64,000 bases of DNA from an uncultured Eubacteriales bacterium (GCA_900542935.1 UQPN01000005.1:47112-111111); one strand, 5' to 3'; shown: positions 30,140 through 38,990, counted from the first letter of the stretch. The notes: a model not told the origin generated them from the sequence alone. A program made the numbers and translations.

Positions 30140-31088
30140 TTCCGCGCCGATTTTTTCTCCGGATTTCCGCCCGCACCCGTTGCCGTATGCCGATCTGCAT
30201 TGCGATTTTCTCTCGTATTCTGCCGAATTCGGCAGAGCGAATCCCCCGGAAAACCGCGGCGGAAACGGCGGAAACGGCGGAAATGGCGAAAAAACCAAAA
30301 CCGCCGCGCCGCCGACGCTTGCGGCGCAGTTCGATTTGTTCCGTCGCGGCGGCTGTAAACTGCAATGTTTCGCGCTGTTTTGCAAAGGCGAAGCCGATTC
30401 CGATCGCAGAAAAATCGAAAATCAGCTGGCGCTGTTTCGTGCCGTCCGTCCCGCGTTCGAAGAAATCACGGGCGGCAAAGCGGTTCTCACCGTTGAAGGC
30501 GGCGCCGCCTCCCGCGGCGATTTGCCCGCCCTGAAAAATTTATTAGATAGCGGCGTAAAAATTTTTTCGCCCGTGTGGAATACAAAAAACAGCCTTTCCG
30601 CGCCCAACGGCGCGGCGGGCGGACTCACCGCAAAAGGCAAAGCCGCTATGGCGTACGCGCTGGAAAGGGGAGCGATTCCCGATATATCGCACGCTTCCGA
30701 CGGCGCCGCGCGCGATATTTTCGCTTTGGCGGGCGAGCGCAAAGCGGCGGTGTGCGCCACCCACTCGCTTGTGCGCGCCCTGTGCCCGCACAAACGCAAT
30801 CTCACCGATACGCAGATTAAAAAAATCGCGGATAGCGGCGGCGTGGTCGGCGTGTGTTTCGTCCGCGAATTTGCGGGAAATTGCGGCATTATGCAACACG
30901 TGCGGTATCTTACGGAAAAAGGCGGCGAAAACTGTGTGGCAATCGGCGGCGATTTTTACGGAACGGAAAATCCGTACCCCGAAAGTCCCGCGGCGATGCC
31001 GGATTTTTTCCGCTCGCTGGAACGCCTCTTCACGCCCCGTCAGATAGAAAAATTCGCTTATTTCAACGCCGCCCGCCTGTTATCCTGA
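30132..31088 (+). CDS. Membrane-dipeptidase-like peptidase M19
   Basis: 318 residues. GTG 30132 is the first usable start after an in-frame stop at 30123. Amidohydrolase-fold M19 signatures: the HxD site in YADLHCDFLSY, the bridging Glu in VLTVEGGAA, SHASDGAARDI and ATHSLVRALCPHKRNLTD, and the late IGGDFYG. It probably cleaves dipeptides, perhaps including D-amino-acid dipeptides, in the cytoplasm. Odd: residues about 38-48 form an NGGNGGNGG low-complexity loop encoded by a 9-base tandem repeat, and the protein is shorter than most family members. It is an insertion between rpe and the rpmB region relative to Bacillus order. Confidence 0.85.
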   Translation: MADSAPIFSPDFRPHPLPYADLHCDFLSYSAEFGRANPPENRGGNGGNGGNGEKTKTAAPPTLAAQFDLFRRGGCKLQCFALFCKGEADSDRRKIENQLALFRAVRPAFEEITGGKAVLTVEGGAASRGDLPALKNLLDSGVKIFSPVWNTKNSLSAPNGAAGGLTAKGKAAMAYALERGAIPDISHASDGAARDIFALAGERKAAVCATHSLVRALCPHKRNLTDTQIKKIADSGGVVGVCFVREFAGNCGIMQHVRYLTEKGGENCVAIGGDFYGTENPYPESPAAMPDFFRSLERLFTPRQIEKFAYFNAARLLS

Positions 31089-31181
31089 ATGCATCGCAGG
31101 CTTTGTCCGTCCGATAACGCACCGCCGCAAACCGCGGAAAATTATATGACTGCGTCAAACATCGCCCGCCTGCAGAAAAAA

Positions 31182-31212
31182 TGCCTGCCGTCTCTGTAAG
31201 AGCCGGCAGGCA
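31182..31212. terminator. Terminator between convergent genes
   Basis: TGCCTGCCG and CGGCAGGCA form the stem with an inner CTCT/AGAG pairing, followed by AAAATTATTTTAT. It serves the dipeptidase gene and, on the other strand, the lipoprotein gene. Confidence 0.7.
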
Positions 31213-31253
31213 AAATTATTTTATCGTTTACAAGGCCTCGTATTCCGGCGGTT

Positions 31254-33041
31254 TTAAGCCGCGTAAGCCGTCGTGTCGGTATTGCCGCCGTCGGTATTGC
31301 CGCCGTCGGTTTCGGGCTGAGAGGGGAACAGTTTTACGAATTCTTCCGCGTTGAAATCCGCCTTGTGCGCGGCGTTTTCCGCTCCGAACGAAACCGAAAG
31401 TTTAAATGCCGTATTGATTGTAAATTGCGTTTCCACCGTCGTCTTGCCGTCCGAAGAAGTGCCTTTCGTCACTTCGCCCACCAACGCAAGCAGCTCTTTC
31501 GAAAGGGAAATTTCAAAGCCCGTCAGCACGTGCTGATTATCAAGCGTCATTTTAATCGAAACGCCCCGATCCATCGCAGTCGCCGCCGCGCTGATTGTAA
31601 GCTTAATTTCGCTTTCCGTAATTTCGCCGTCCGAATTTTTCGCAATAAGCTGCGGCAACGTCGCTTGTTTCAATTCTTCAATCGTCTGCGTCATCTTCGC
31701 TTTGATCTTCTCGATTTTTGCAAGTGTAGCCGCGTCTATCGCCCCGGGAACGGAAGGGGCAGGGCTTTGATCCGTACTCACCCCCGCAGTGCCAACGCCG
31801 CCCGTCTCGCCGTCGTCTGTCGCGCCGAGCATGGCAATCAGCTGACCGATCGTCATGTTTTCATACGTTTTCACTACGGTTTCGAGATCGATGCCGAAAA
31901 TTGTTTTCAGCGTTGCCGTCTCGTCGCCGAGATAGAATTGCACAACTTTATCGGCAAACGCGGAAATCTTCTCCACGGTAACGCCTTTTGCGGCAAGTTG
32001 AGCCACAAGATCGCCCACTTTCATGTCCAGCATATCGGGCAGTTTTTCGATCACGGCGAACGTACCCGCGCCGCAGTATTTATCGATCAGCTCGTTGATT
32101 TTCAGGGCGTTGATATCGTTGGCAATGCTTGAAAAAATGCCGTTTCTCGTCACAAGCTCAAAGCCGCCGTCCGTTTTCACTTCTTTTAAAAGAACGGAAA
32201 GCGCGCGCTGCTGAGCGGCTTTTGCCTTCATGCCGAACGCCGCCGCTACTTCGTTCACGAACAGACGAGGATCGGTATTCGCAAATTTAATCAGTTTTTC
32301 GGGGTTTTCGAGAACGATTTGCAGCGCCATGCCGAGCGATGCGTCCTGCTCGTTGAGAATTTCCGCAAGCGTCTTGTGCAGTTTGCCGCTGTTTTCCGCG
32401 TCCGAAACGGTAAATTCGCCCGCTTCGTCTTTCAGATACACTTGTTTATCCGCGTACACCTCGTTTTTCTTAAGTAAGAAGCTCAGCCGGCAAAGCGATT
32501 CTTCCGTAGTTGTTTCCGGCGCTTGCTCAACGCCGTTTTCGTCCGCCTTAACGTCCGTTAAAACAGTCTTTTGATTGAAAGAAATTTTGCCGTAAGCATA
32601 CAGATATCCTTCGTCGTTCAAGCCGGCGTAAGCGTATCCGCCATGTACGGAAATCGTCGTTTCCGAAATCGCTTTAATCACAAAATTCAAAGAAGGGGGA
32701 TTGAGATCGAGCTGCAAATTATGCTTTGCCCGCTTGTTTGTGAATTCAAAAGGCTCGATCGAAATATTCACGCCGCTGCCTTTTGCGGCTTCGGGCGTGC
32801 TTACGGCAGCCGAAAGCGAGTTAAGCATCGGCGTCTGTTCGTGTTCTTCCTGTCCGCAAACGGAACAGACGTGTTTTTTATCGCCGAAACTCGTTTCGGT
32901 GGGGGCGGAAACTTCTTCCCAGTCGCCGTAAGAATGTTGCACAGAGCAATCTTTTTTGGAACAACCCACGGCGAAAATCGCGGTGATTGCCATCACGGCA
33001 GAGGCAACGAACAGCCACAGTTTCTTTAATTTCGTTGTCAT
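31254..33041 (-). CDS. Large lipoprotein of unknown function
   Basis: 595 residues with a lipoprotein signal: KKLWLFVASAVMAITAIFAVGC, lipid-modified Cys27 predicted, so it is anchored on the outer face of the membrane. Next comes HSYGDWEEVS...HVCSVCGQEEHEQTP, a small Cys-rich motif seen in many clostridial surface proteins. The bulk (about 80-570) is alternating strands and helices with no family that I recognise. It has an LppX/LolA-like flavour in the SxxxxKxTLDNQHVLTGF region, but this is weak. The C terminus repeats GGNTD. Own promoter at 33219-33249 with a leader of about 170 bases. Confidence 0.8.
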   Translation of the reverse strand: MTTKLKKLWLFVASAVMAITAIFAVGCSKKDCSVQHSYGDWEEVSAPTETSFGDKKHVCSVCGQEEHEQTPMLNSLSAAVSTPEAAKGSGVNISIEPFEFTNKRAKHNLQLDLNPPSLNFVIKAISETTISVHGGYAYAGLNDEGYLYAYGKISFNQKTVLTDVKADENGVEQAPETTTEESLCRLSFLLKKNEVYADKQVYLKDEAGEFTVSDAENSGKLHKTLAEILNEQDASLGMALQIVLENPEKLIKFANTDPRLFVNEVAAAFGMKAKAAQQRALSVLLKEVKTDGGFELVTRNGIFSSIANDINALKINELIDKYCGAGTFAVIEKLPDMLDMKVGDLVAQLAAKGVTVEKISAFADKVVQFYLGDETATLKTIFGIDLETVVKTYENMTIGQLIAMLGATDDGETGGVGTAGVSTDQSPAPSVPGAIDAATLAKIEKIKAKMTQTIEELKQATLPQLIAKNSDGEITESEIKLTISAAATAMDRGVSIKMTLDNQHVLTGFEISLSKELLALVGEVTKGTSSDGKTTVETQFTINTAFKLSVSFGAENAAHKADFNAEEFVKLFPSQPETDGGNTDGGNTDTTAYAA

Positions 33042-33218
33042 GTTAGTTTTCTCCTTTTTATATATTTTTTTCGCACGAGGTTTTTCCCTCGTCCGGTCGG
33101 AACCTCAAAAAGTCGCGCTTTTTTCGTCATCGGTTGCGCCGCAAGGGCGCCTTTTTAATATATGCGTTCCGCCGTACGCGTGTGCGTACGCGGCGGACGC
33201 ACCGACGTCTGCGTATTT
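33042..33218 (-). promoter_or_regulatory. Long structured leader of the lipoprotein gene
   Basis: About 170 transcribed bases lie between the -10 box and the start codon. They hold a long GC-rich hairpin (CCGCCG-TACGC with GCGTA-CGCGGCGG near 33153-33198), a second CGCC/GGCG stem and a small GAGG/CCTC stem before the AAGGAG ribosome binding site. I could not match it to a riboswitch class. Confidence 0.4.
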
Positions 33219-33249
33219 ATTATATCATGAAACGGGCGGTGTTTGTCAA
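33219..33249 (-). promoter_or_regulatory. Promoter of the lipoprotein gene
   Basis: On the minus strand TTGACA (33249-33244) and TATAAT (33224-33219) are separated by 19 bases; both boxes are consensus but the spacer is long. Confidence 0.65.
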
Positions 33250-33380
33250 GCGTTCAAGGGATATTTTTTTAATATTCAAAAATTATCTTTCTTCCGTACG
33301 GGGGATAACTCGTCTGAATTTTTCGCGTTTTTGTTCCGTTGTCCTCCCGCAAAACGGCGCTTTGCCGCAATTTTGTAAGT

Positions 33381-33574
33381 AAAAAAAGTATCCGCCGGCA
33401 CAGCCGATAGGGCGGCACAGCCTCGTCCGGATACTTTTAATAAGAGAAAAAACAACGCGAAAAAAGTATTCGCCGGCGCAGCCGATAGGGGGCATAGCCG
33501 CGTTCGGATACTTTTTTCAAGGGAAAAAACAACGCGAAAAAAGTATCCGCCGGAAAATCTTCCTCGGATACTTT
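33381..33574 (-). terminator. Triple tandem terminator array downstream of rpmB
   Basis: Three hairpins, 33381-33438, 33460-33517 and 33537-33574, all use the stem AAAGTATCCG / CGGATACTTT and are separated by near-identical AACAACGCG spacers (period about 78 bases). On the minus strand each ends in a T run. The two left units share an inner CCGGC-CAGCCGATAGG text that the third lacks. The remainder of the 569-base gap is the lipoprotein promoter and leader. Confidence 0.75.
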
Positions 33575-33610
33575 CTCAGGTTCTGTTTTAAAACGAAGCG
33601 AAAAAAGCCG

Positions 33611-33793
33611 TTATGCTCTCTCGGCTTTCTTCAGGCATCTGGTGCAAACGTAACCTTTCGTTTCTTTGCCGTTTTCCACGTAAGAAACTTTCTGTACGTT
33701 GGCTTTGAACGTTCTTCTGGTTTTACGGTTAGAATGGCTCACGTTGTTTCCCGACGTCTGACCTTTACCGCAAATGTTGCAAACCTTACTCAT
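33611..33793 (-). CDS. rpmB: 50S ribosomal protein L28
   Basis: 60 residues from the ATG preceded by GGAGGTGTT; the frame continues upstream without L28-like sequence. MSKVCNICGKGQTSGNNVSHS and the late YVCTRCLKK give a CxxC...CxxC zinc-binding L28. The Lys/Arg-rich middle is typical of rRNA contacts. It is divergent from yloU exactly as in Bacillus, where rpmB and yloU face apart. The spoVM gene often found next to it is not seen. Confidence 0.96.
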   Translation of the reverse strand: MSKVCNICGKGQTSGNNVSHSNRKTRRTFKANVQKVSYVENGKETKGYVCTRCLKKAERA

Positions 33794-33925
33794 ATTAACA
33801 CCTCCGCGCGCGAAATTCGTAAATGATATTTCGTAAATAATCATGCCCGCTTTATCGGAAAAAATCCGTACGTTATCCGGCGGCAAACCGCAAAAAATCG
33901 CTCCCGCCGTAAAACGAGCATAAAT

Positions 33926-33954
33926 AATATATCACGAAACGAAAAAAAAGGCAA
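33926..33954 (-). promoter_or_regulatory. Promoter of rpmB
   Basis: Minus strand TTGCCT (33954-33949), 17-base spacer, TATATT (33931-33926). The divergent yloU promoter lies 130 bases away. The rest of the 348-base gap is A-rich with no gene seen. Confidence 0.75.
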
Positions 33955-34087
33955 TAAAAAACGCGTGCAAAAGCGCAAAAAAATTAAAAATATTTCCGCG
34001 GAAACGTAAAAAGCCGCAAAAACCGGAAAAAAACGCTTCGGAAACGCTCCCGAAACAATAAAATCGCCGAAAAGTATCTCAAATTGC

Positions 34088-34116
34088 TTGCAAATCGCGG
34101 CAAAATGAGATACAAT
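34088..34116 (+). promoter_or_regulatory. Promoter of yloU-fakA
   Basis: TTGCAA (34088), 17-base spacer, TACAAT (34111), 25 bases before the yloU start. Confidence 0.8.
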
Positions 34117-34141
34117 AGAAGATAGAAAACGGAGATTTACT

Positions 34142-34492
34142 ATGTCGGTTAATACAAGTAACGCATACGGAAAAATTTCAATATCCGATCTCGCCATAGC
34201 AAAAGTCACCTCTCACACGGCGATGGAATGCTACGGTATAGTGGAACTTGTTTCCCGTCGTTTCACCGATTCGCTGGCGGAGCTTTTAAAGCGCGACGCG
34301 GGCGGGCGCGGCGTAAAAGTTACCACGGAAGGCAATCGGATTTATATCGATATGTACGTGGTCATCAAATACGGCGTATCTATCGGCGCGGTGGCGGAAT
34401 CTCTCCGCGAGGCAGTCAAATACAAAGTAGAAAGCTTTACGGGTATGATTGTGGATACGGTAAACGTAAACGTTATCGGGGTAAAGCTGTAG
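34142..34492 (+). CDS. yloU: Asp23/Gls24 family protein YloU
   Basis: 116 residues with the family pattern: GKISISDLAIAKVTSHTAMECYGIVEL at the start (in two short blocks) and IDMYVVIKYGVSIGAVAESLREAVKYKVE in the second half. Asp23/Gls24 proteins are linked to envelope stress and lie next to the fatty acid kinase gene in most Firmicutes. It precedes fakA by 103 bases with no terminator, so the two are likely co-transcribed. Exact function unknown. Confidence 0.92.
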   Translation: MSVNTSNAYGKISISDLAIAKVTSHTAMECYGIVELVSRRFTDSLAELLKRDAGGRGVKVTTEGNRIYIDMYVVIKYGVSIGAVAESLREAVKYKVESFTGMIVDTVNVNVIGVKL

Positions 34493-34595
34493 AATCGCGT
34501 TTCGCTTTCAAAAGTATGGAGGCGAAACGTTTTTGCGCGGTTTTTTCCGCCGCGCGTATTTTCTTTTTTAACACAACGGATTAAAGGAGCAGACA

Positions 34596-36254
34596 ATGCA
34601 GAAAATGCAAAGAACGATAACGAGCGTGGATTTCAGGAAGATGATCCTGCTCGGTTCTCAGGCGCTCGAAAAAAATCGGGCGAAAGTAGACGCGCTTAAC
34701 GTATTTCCGGTACCGGACGGCGATACGGGTACCAATATGTCTTTAACGATGCAGTCGGCGGTGAAAGAACTTTCCGCTTGCACCACCAACGGGTTTATGG
34801 AAGTATGCGACGCCGTTTCCCGCGGCGCGCTCCGCGGCGCAAGAGGTAATTCGGGCGTTATTTTATCGCAGATTCTCCGCGGCATCTGTTCGGTGATTCG
34901 CGAATGCGGCGAAAATTTCGATACGAAAACGTTTGCGAAAGCCATGGCGGCGGGCACGAAAGTTGCTTACGGCGCCGTTTCCGCCCCCAAGGAAGGCACC
35001 ATATTAACGGTCATCAGAATGATGAGCGACGAAGCCGTGAAAGTCGGCTCCCGCAAGAAAAACTTCGAAGAATTTTTCGAAGCCGTCATCGAAGAGGGCG
35101 AACGCGCGCTTGCCAAAACTCCCGAACTTCTTCCCGTTTTGAAAAAAGCGGGCGTAGTGGATTCGGGCGGCGTGGGACTCATGACCATTTTCAAAGGCTT
35201 CCTTGCCTGCCTCAAGGGCGAAGAAGCGCAGGAAATCACCGAAGCCGATACTTCCGGCGTACAGAAGATGTCCGACGAATTCGGCGATAATTCCGATATC
35301 ATCAATCTGGATCTCGGCGAAATTCAGTTTGCGTACTGCACCGAATTTTTCATCATCAATTTAAAGAAGAGCACCACCCTTGCGGATATCGACCGCCTGC
35401 GCGAACGTCTTTGCGAACTGGGCGATTCCGTCATCTGCATCGGCGATTTAGAGCTTGTGAAAGTGCACGTGCATACAAATCAGCCGGGCGTGGCGCTCAC
35501 GTACGCGCTGCAACTGGGCGAGCTCGATCGTCCGAAGATCGAAAACATGCTGGAACAGAACCGTCAGCTGCGCGCCAAACGCGAGGCGGAAAAGAAAGAT
35601 ATGGGCATGCTTGCCATCTGCGCGGGCGAAGGGCTTGCTGGCATCTTCAAAGATCTCTGCGTAGATAAAGTCATCGAAGGCGGGCAGACGATGAACCCCA
35701 CCGCGGGCGACATCGCTTCGGCGGCGCAGAAGATCAACGCGCGCGATATTTTCATCTTCCCCAACAACAAAAACATTATTCTGGCGGCGGAACAGGCGAA
35801 AGATCTGGTGGAAAACCGTACGATTCACGTCATCCCCACCAAAAACGTGCCGCAGGGCTTTGCCGCGGCGCTCCAGTTCAACCCCGAAGTTTCCGTGGAA
35901 GAAAACAAAGTGAACATGATTCACGAACTGGATAACGTAAAAGCCGGGCAGGTAACGTATGCCGTGCGCGATACGTCGCTGAACGGATTCACTATTTCCA
36001 AGGGCGACGTCATCGGGCTTGACGATAAAAAGATTCTCGCGAAGTCGCAGAACATTCCCGATACCGTTTTAAAACTACTCAACAAAATGAAAGAGGATTC
36101 GCACGAGATGATTACGCTGTACTACGGCGAAGGCGTTTCGGAAGAAGATGCCGCCGCGCTTGCCGCGCAGGTCGGCGAAAAATATCCCGATTGCGACGTA
36201 GATTTCCATTTCGGCGGACAGCCCGTATACTACTACATTATTTCTTTGGAATAA
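34596..36254 (+). CDS. fakA: Fatty acid kinase ATP-binding subunit (DAK2 domain, YloV)
   Basis: 552 residues, AAAGGAG upstream. N-terminal DhaL/DAK2 domain with the metal-ATP site NVFPVPDGDTGTNMSLT and ARGNSGVILSQILRG, then a middle domain (IQFAYCTEFFI, VHVHTNQPG) and the C-terminal domain ending FHFGGQPVYYYIISLE, as in full-length YloV/FakA. With a separate FakB carrier it phosphorylates exogenous fatty acids for phospholipid synthesis. No fakB is in this window. Order yloU-fakA-recG is conserved, without the sdaAB/sdaAA pair found in Bacillus. Confidence 0.93.
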   Translation: MQKMQRTITSVDFRKMILLGSQALEKNRAKVDALNVFPVPDGDTGTNMSLTMQSAVKELSACTTNGFMEVCDAVSRGALRGARGNSGVILSQILRGICSVIRECGENFDTKTFAKAMAAGTKVAYGAVSAPKEGTILTVIRMMSDEAVKVGSRKKNFEEFFEAVIEEGERALAKTPELLPVLKKAGVVDSGGVGLMTIFKGFLACLKGEEAQEITEADTSGVQKMSDEFGDNSDIINLDLGEIQFAYCTEFFIINLKKSTTLADIDRLRERLCELGDSVICIGDLELVKVHVHTNQPGVALTYALQLGELDRPKIENMLEQNRQLRAKREAEKKDMGMLAICAGEGLAGIFKDLCVDKVIEGGQTMNPTAGDIASAAQKINARDIFIFPNNKNIILAAEQAKDLVENRTIHVIPTKNVPQGFAAALQFNPEVSVEENKVNMIHELDNVKAGQVTYAVRDTSLNGFTISKGDVIGLDDKKILAKSQNIPDTVLKLLNKMKEDSHEMITLYYGEGVSEEDAAALAAQVGEKYPDCDVDFHFGGQPVYYYIISLE

Positions 36255-36277
36255 TAGCATAATTCTTGCTTTCCCCT

Positions 36278-36395
36278 GCGGGGAGAGTGGCACGAAGTGC
36301 CGAGAGAGGATATATTGAAATTTTTGCCTTATTTCAAGCCTTCCCTTCGGGGGGCGGGCATCGCCCGTTTCGTAACGGACTATAACAAACCGTTT
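36278..36395 (+). repeat. Partial two-hairpin variant plus second-family repeat, copy 2
   Basis: 36270-36310 is a variant: TTCCCCTGCGGGGAG, then GGCAC-GAA-GTGCC and GAGAGAGGATA. 36337-36395 repeats CCTTCCCTTCGGGG, CGGGCATCGCCCG, TTTCGTAACGGACT and CGTTTAAAATTT as at 25701. Both lie in the 366-base fakA-recG gap. Confidence 0.75.
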
Positions 36396-36421
36396 AAAAT
36401 TTAGAAAATCGCCTATGTTAA

Positions 36422-36473
36422 AGGCTTCCCCCTGGGGGGGAAGCTGTCCGCAAAGCGGACTGATGAGGGGCGG
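36422..36473 (+). repeat. Two-hairpin dispersed repeat, copy G
   Basis: GGCTTCCCCC-TGG-GGGGGAAGC, second stem GTCCGC-AAA-GCGGAC, then TGATGAGGGG. The rest of the gap to recG contains a short AGCGGG/CCCGCT hairpin near 36534-36562. Confidence 0.85.
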
Positions 36474-36620
36474 CTTCAAAAACGAATTGCAAAAACTTTT
36501 CCATCAAGGGGCATGAGAAAACAAACAACAAAAAGCGGGGGCGGCGGCAGGCGCTTCCCGCTTTTCGGATTTTATCGGTAAAAAAAGCGCGGAAAATAAC
36601 GCAGAGGAGGGGTACAACAA

Positions 36621-38636
36621 ATGAAAGTTTCCGAACTTCGCAGCATCGGCGAAAAGCGCGAAAAAGATCTCCTGAAAATGGGTGTATCCACGGCGGAAGA
36701 GTTAGTTCGCCTGTATCCGCGCGCGTATCTCGATTTAACGCAGCGTTCCACGCTGAAAAACGCGCTGCACAACGAAATCGTGCTCATCGCCTGCGAAGTG
36801 CTGCGCCTCGCGCCCGTCAACTACGCGGGCAAACGCACCGTCAAAGCTTACTGCTCGCAGGACGGCTACGCGTTTACCGCCGTGTGGTTCAATCAGCCGT
36901 ACGTCGCGCGCATGCTCAAAGCGGGCGAATATCTTTTTTACGGCAGAGTGCAGCGAAAATTCGGCGCGGTCGGCGTCGTCAATCCCACGTTCGAACCGCT
37001 CGATAAAAATTACCGTTTAAAAGGCGTCGTTCCCGTCTATCCTTTAAAGGGCTCGCTCAACCAGAAAACGCTGCGCGGCGCCGTGCGCGAAGCCTTAACG
37101 CGCGTTTCGCTCGAAAGCCTGATACCGCCGCGAATCGCCGCAAAATACCGCCTGCCGTCCCTCGAACGCAGTTATTATGCCGTGCACGAGCCCCGCACGC
37201 TTGAAGAAAAGGACGCCGGCAGCGAACGCGTCGCCCTCGAAGAATATTTTGTGCTTCTCTCCGCGTTCAAGCTTGTCAAAGGCGGCAAAGAGGACGTCCG
37301 CGTTCACAAATACACCGTTACCGCGGCAGACGTGAAAGAGTTTGCAAGCCGCTTCGGCTTCGAATTTACGAACGGACAGAAAAAGGCGGTGAACGAAATT
37401 TACGAAAGCGTGCACTCGCCCGTCAGAATGAACCGCCTGTTGCAGGGCGACGTAGGCAGCGGCAAAACGGCGGTGGCGCTGTGCGGTATCTATATGGCGG
37501 TAAAAAGCGGCTATCAGGCGGCGTACCTGTCGCCCACCGAAGTGCTCGCCGCCCAGAACTACGCGCTTTTAAAGAAATTTTTCCCCGATTACAACGTGGT
37601 TTATCTTTCCGGCAGTACGGGCGCAAAGGAAAAGCGCGAAATCAAATCGAAAATACAAAGCGGCGAAGCGCAGATTATCTGCGGCACGCACGCGATTCTG
37701 CAAAAGGACGTCGCGCCTCCCGCATTGTCGTTCATCGTCTGCGACGAACAGCACCGCTTCGGCGTGGCGCAGCGCAACGCGTTATCGGAAAAAGGCGAGG
37801 GCGCCGATGTGCTCGTCATGTCCGCAACGCCCATTCCGCGCACCCTGTCCCTCGTTTTCTACGGCGATTTAGACGTAACCACCATCACCGATAAGCCGAA
37901 ATCCCGGCAGGAAATTTCCACGTCGATTATCCCGCAAAGCCGTTACGAAGATATGCTTGACTATATCGGCGGCGAGGTAAAAAAGGGCAGACAAGCTTAT
38001 TTTGTCTGCGCAAAAATCGACGGCGGCGACGACGAGGACGACGACGGTTCGATTATCAGCGTAAAAGAGCGTTACGAAGAGCTGAAACAGCGCTTACCTG
38101 CGGTAAAATTCGCGCTGTTGCACGGCAGAATGAAAGACAAAGAGAAAGACGAGGTGATGACGGCGTTCAAAAACGGCGAATACGATTGCCTTGTATCCAC
38201 AACGGTCATCGAAGTGGGCGTCGACGTGCCGAACGCCACGATTATGGTGATTTACAACGCCGAACGTTTCGGCTTGTCGCAGTTGCATCAGCTCAGAGGC
38301 AGAGTGGGGCGCGGCAGCGAAAAAAGCTACTGCTTTCTGCTTTCCGATCTGGAAACGGAAACCGCGAAAGAGCGCTTGTATACGTTCAGAAGCACGTCGG
38401 ACGGCTTTAAAATTGCGGAAAAGGACTTGGAAATGCGTGGCGGCGGCGATTTTCTGGGCACAAGGCAGTCCGGGCGAATGTTAACGGACGTCAAAAATTT
38501 AAAATACGGCGCGCAGGTGATATTCGAAGCGAAAAAGCTGTGCGACGAAACGTTCGAAGGCGGCTTCGACGGGGAAGAATTGCGCCGTGCCGCGCTTGCC
38601 AAATACGCCGCCCTGAAAGACGTAGTAATGAATTAG
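36621..38636 (+). CDS. recG: ATP-dependent DNA helicase RecG
   Basis: 671 residues, GAGGAGGGG upstream. N-terminal wedge/OB domain (about 1-170) that splits the fork, then helicase motifs: LQGDVGSGKTAVA (Walker A), FIVCDEQHRFGV (DEQH), MSATPIPRTL, STTVIEVGVDVPNA and QLRGRVGRG. RecG regresses stalled forks and branch-migrates Holliday junctions. The protein is slightly shorter than the B. subtilis one, and the motifs are complete. Its place after fakA matches the Firmicutes order. Confidence 0.97.
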   Translation: MKVSELRSIGEKREKDLLKMGVSTAEELVRLYPRAYLDLTQRSTLKNALHNEIVLIACEVLRLAPVNYAGKRTVKAYCSQDGYAFTAVWFNQPYVARMLKAGEYLFYGRVQRKFGAVGVVNPTFEPLDKNYRLKGVVPVYPLKGSLNQKTLRGAVREALTRVSLESLIPPRIAAKYRLPSLERSYYAVHEPRTLEEKDAGSERVALEEYFVLLSAFKLVKGGKEDVRVHKYTVTAADVKEFASRFGFEFTNGQKKAVNEIYESVHSPVRMNRLLQGDVGSGKTAVALCGIYMAVKSGYQAAYLSPTEVLAAQNYALLKKFFPDYNVVYLSGSTGAKEKREIKSKIQSGEAQIICGTHAILQKDVAPPALSFIVCDEQHRFGVAQRNALSEKGEGADVLVMSATPIPRTLSLVFYGDLDVTTITDKPKSRQEISTSIIPQSRYEDMLDYIGGEVKKGRQAYFVCAKIDGGDDEDDDGSIISVKERYEELKQRLPAVKFALLHGRMKDKEKDEVMTAFKNGEYDCLVSTTVIEVGVDVPNATIMVIYNAERFGLSQLHQLRGRVGRGSEKSYCFLLSDLETETAKERLYTFRSTSDGFKIAEKDLEMRGGGDFLGTRQSGRMLTDVKNLKYGAQVIFEAKKLCDETFEGGFDGEELRRAALAKYAALKDVVMN

Positions 38637-38639
38637 CAC

Positions 38640-38755
38640 CCTTCGGGCGCCTCGTAACGGACTGTTGCAAACCGTTTGAAATTTCAGTGTCCGCCTATTT
38701 TAAAGGCTTCCCCTTGGGGGGAAGCTCCGCGCAAAGCGCGGTGATGAGGGGCGCA
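38640..38755 (+). repeat. Second-family repeat copy 3 plus two-hairpin copy I
   Basis: 38640-38690: CACCCTTCGGGCG, TCGTAACGGACTGTTGCAA and CGTTTGAAATTTC. 38704-38755: GGCTTCCCC-TTGG-GGGGAAGC, second stem CCGCGC-AAA-GCGCGG, TGATGAGGGG. Together they begin the 418-base recG-to-transporter gap. Confidence 0.8.
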
Positions 38756-38856
38756 GCCCATTTTTGATTTTCTGAATATTTTTGACAAAAAATTTTTGAA
38801 AATCAAGGGGCAGTTTCATTATCGAAAAACTTGAAAGTATAAAACAACAAGCTTCG

Positions 38857-38990
38857 CCCCTCATTCGCCCCTCATTCGCTTCGCGTTCGCTCAGCACCTT
38901 CTCCCCGAGGGGAAGGCTATATTTATTGCCTTATTTATTCGGCTTCCCCTTCGGGGAGGCTCTGCCGCGTAGCGGCGGTGGAGAGGTCGG
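38857..38990 (+). repeat. Inverted partial copy and two-hairpin copy K
   Basis: 38857-38921 is an inverted, partly decayed copy (GCCCCTCATTCG twice, CTTCTCCCCGAGGGGAAGG). 38940-38990 is a forward copy: GGCTTCCCC-TTC-GGGGAGGC, second stem CTGCCGC-GTA-GCGGCGG and TGGAGAGG. Between the copies at 38704 and 38857 there is only AT-rich sequence. Confidence 0.75.

Noticed and set aside
33042..33210. c-di-GMP riboswitch before the lipoprotein gene
   Set aside because: ACCGATG and GCGGCGC fragments recalled the class, but the conserved core did not line up.
33283..33495. 70-codon minus-strand frame with repeated PIGCAG
   Set aside because: The repetition comes from the tandem terminator hairpins.
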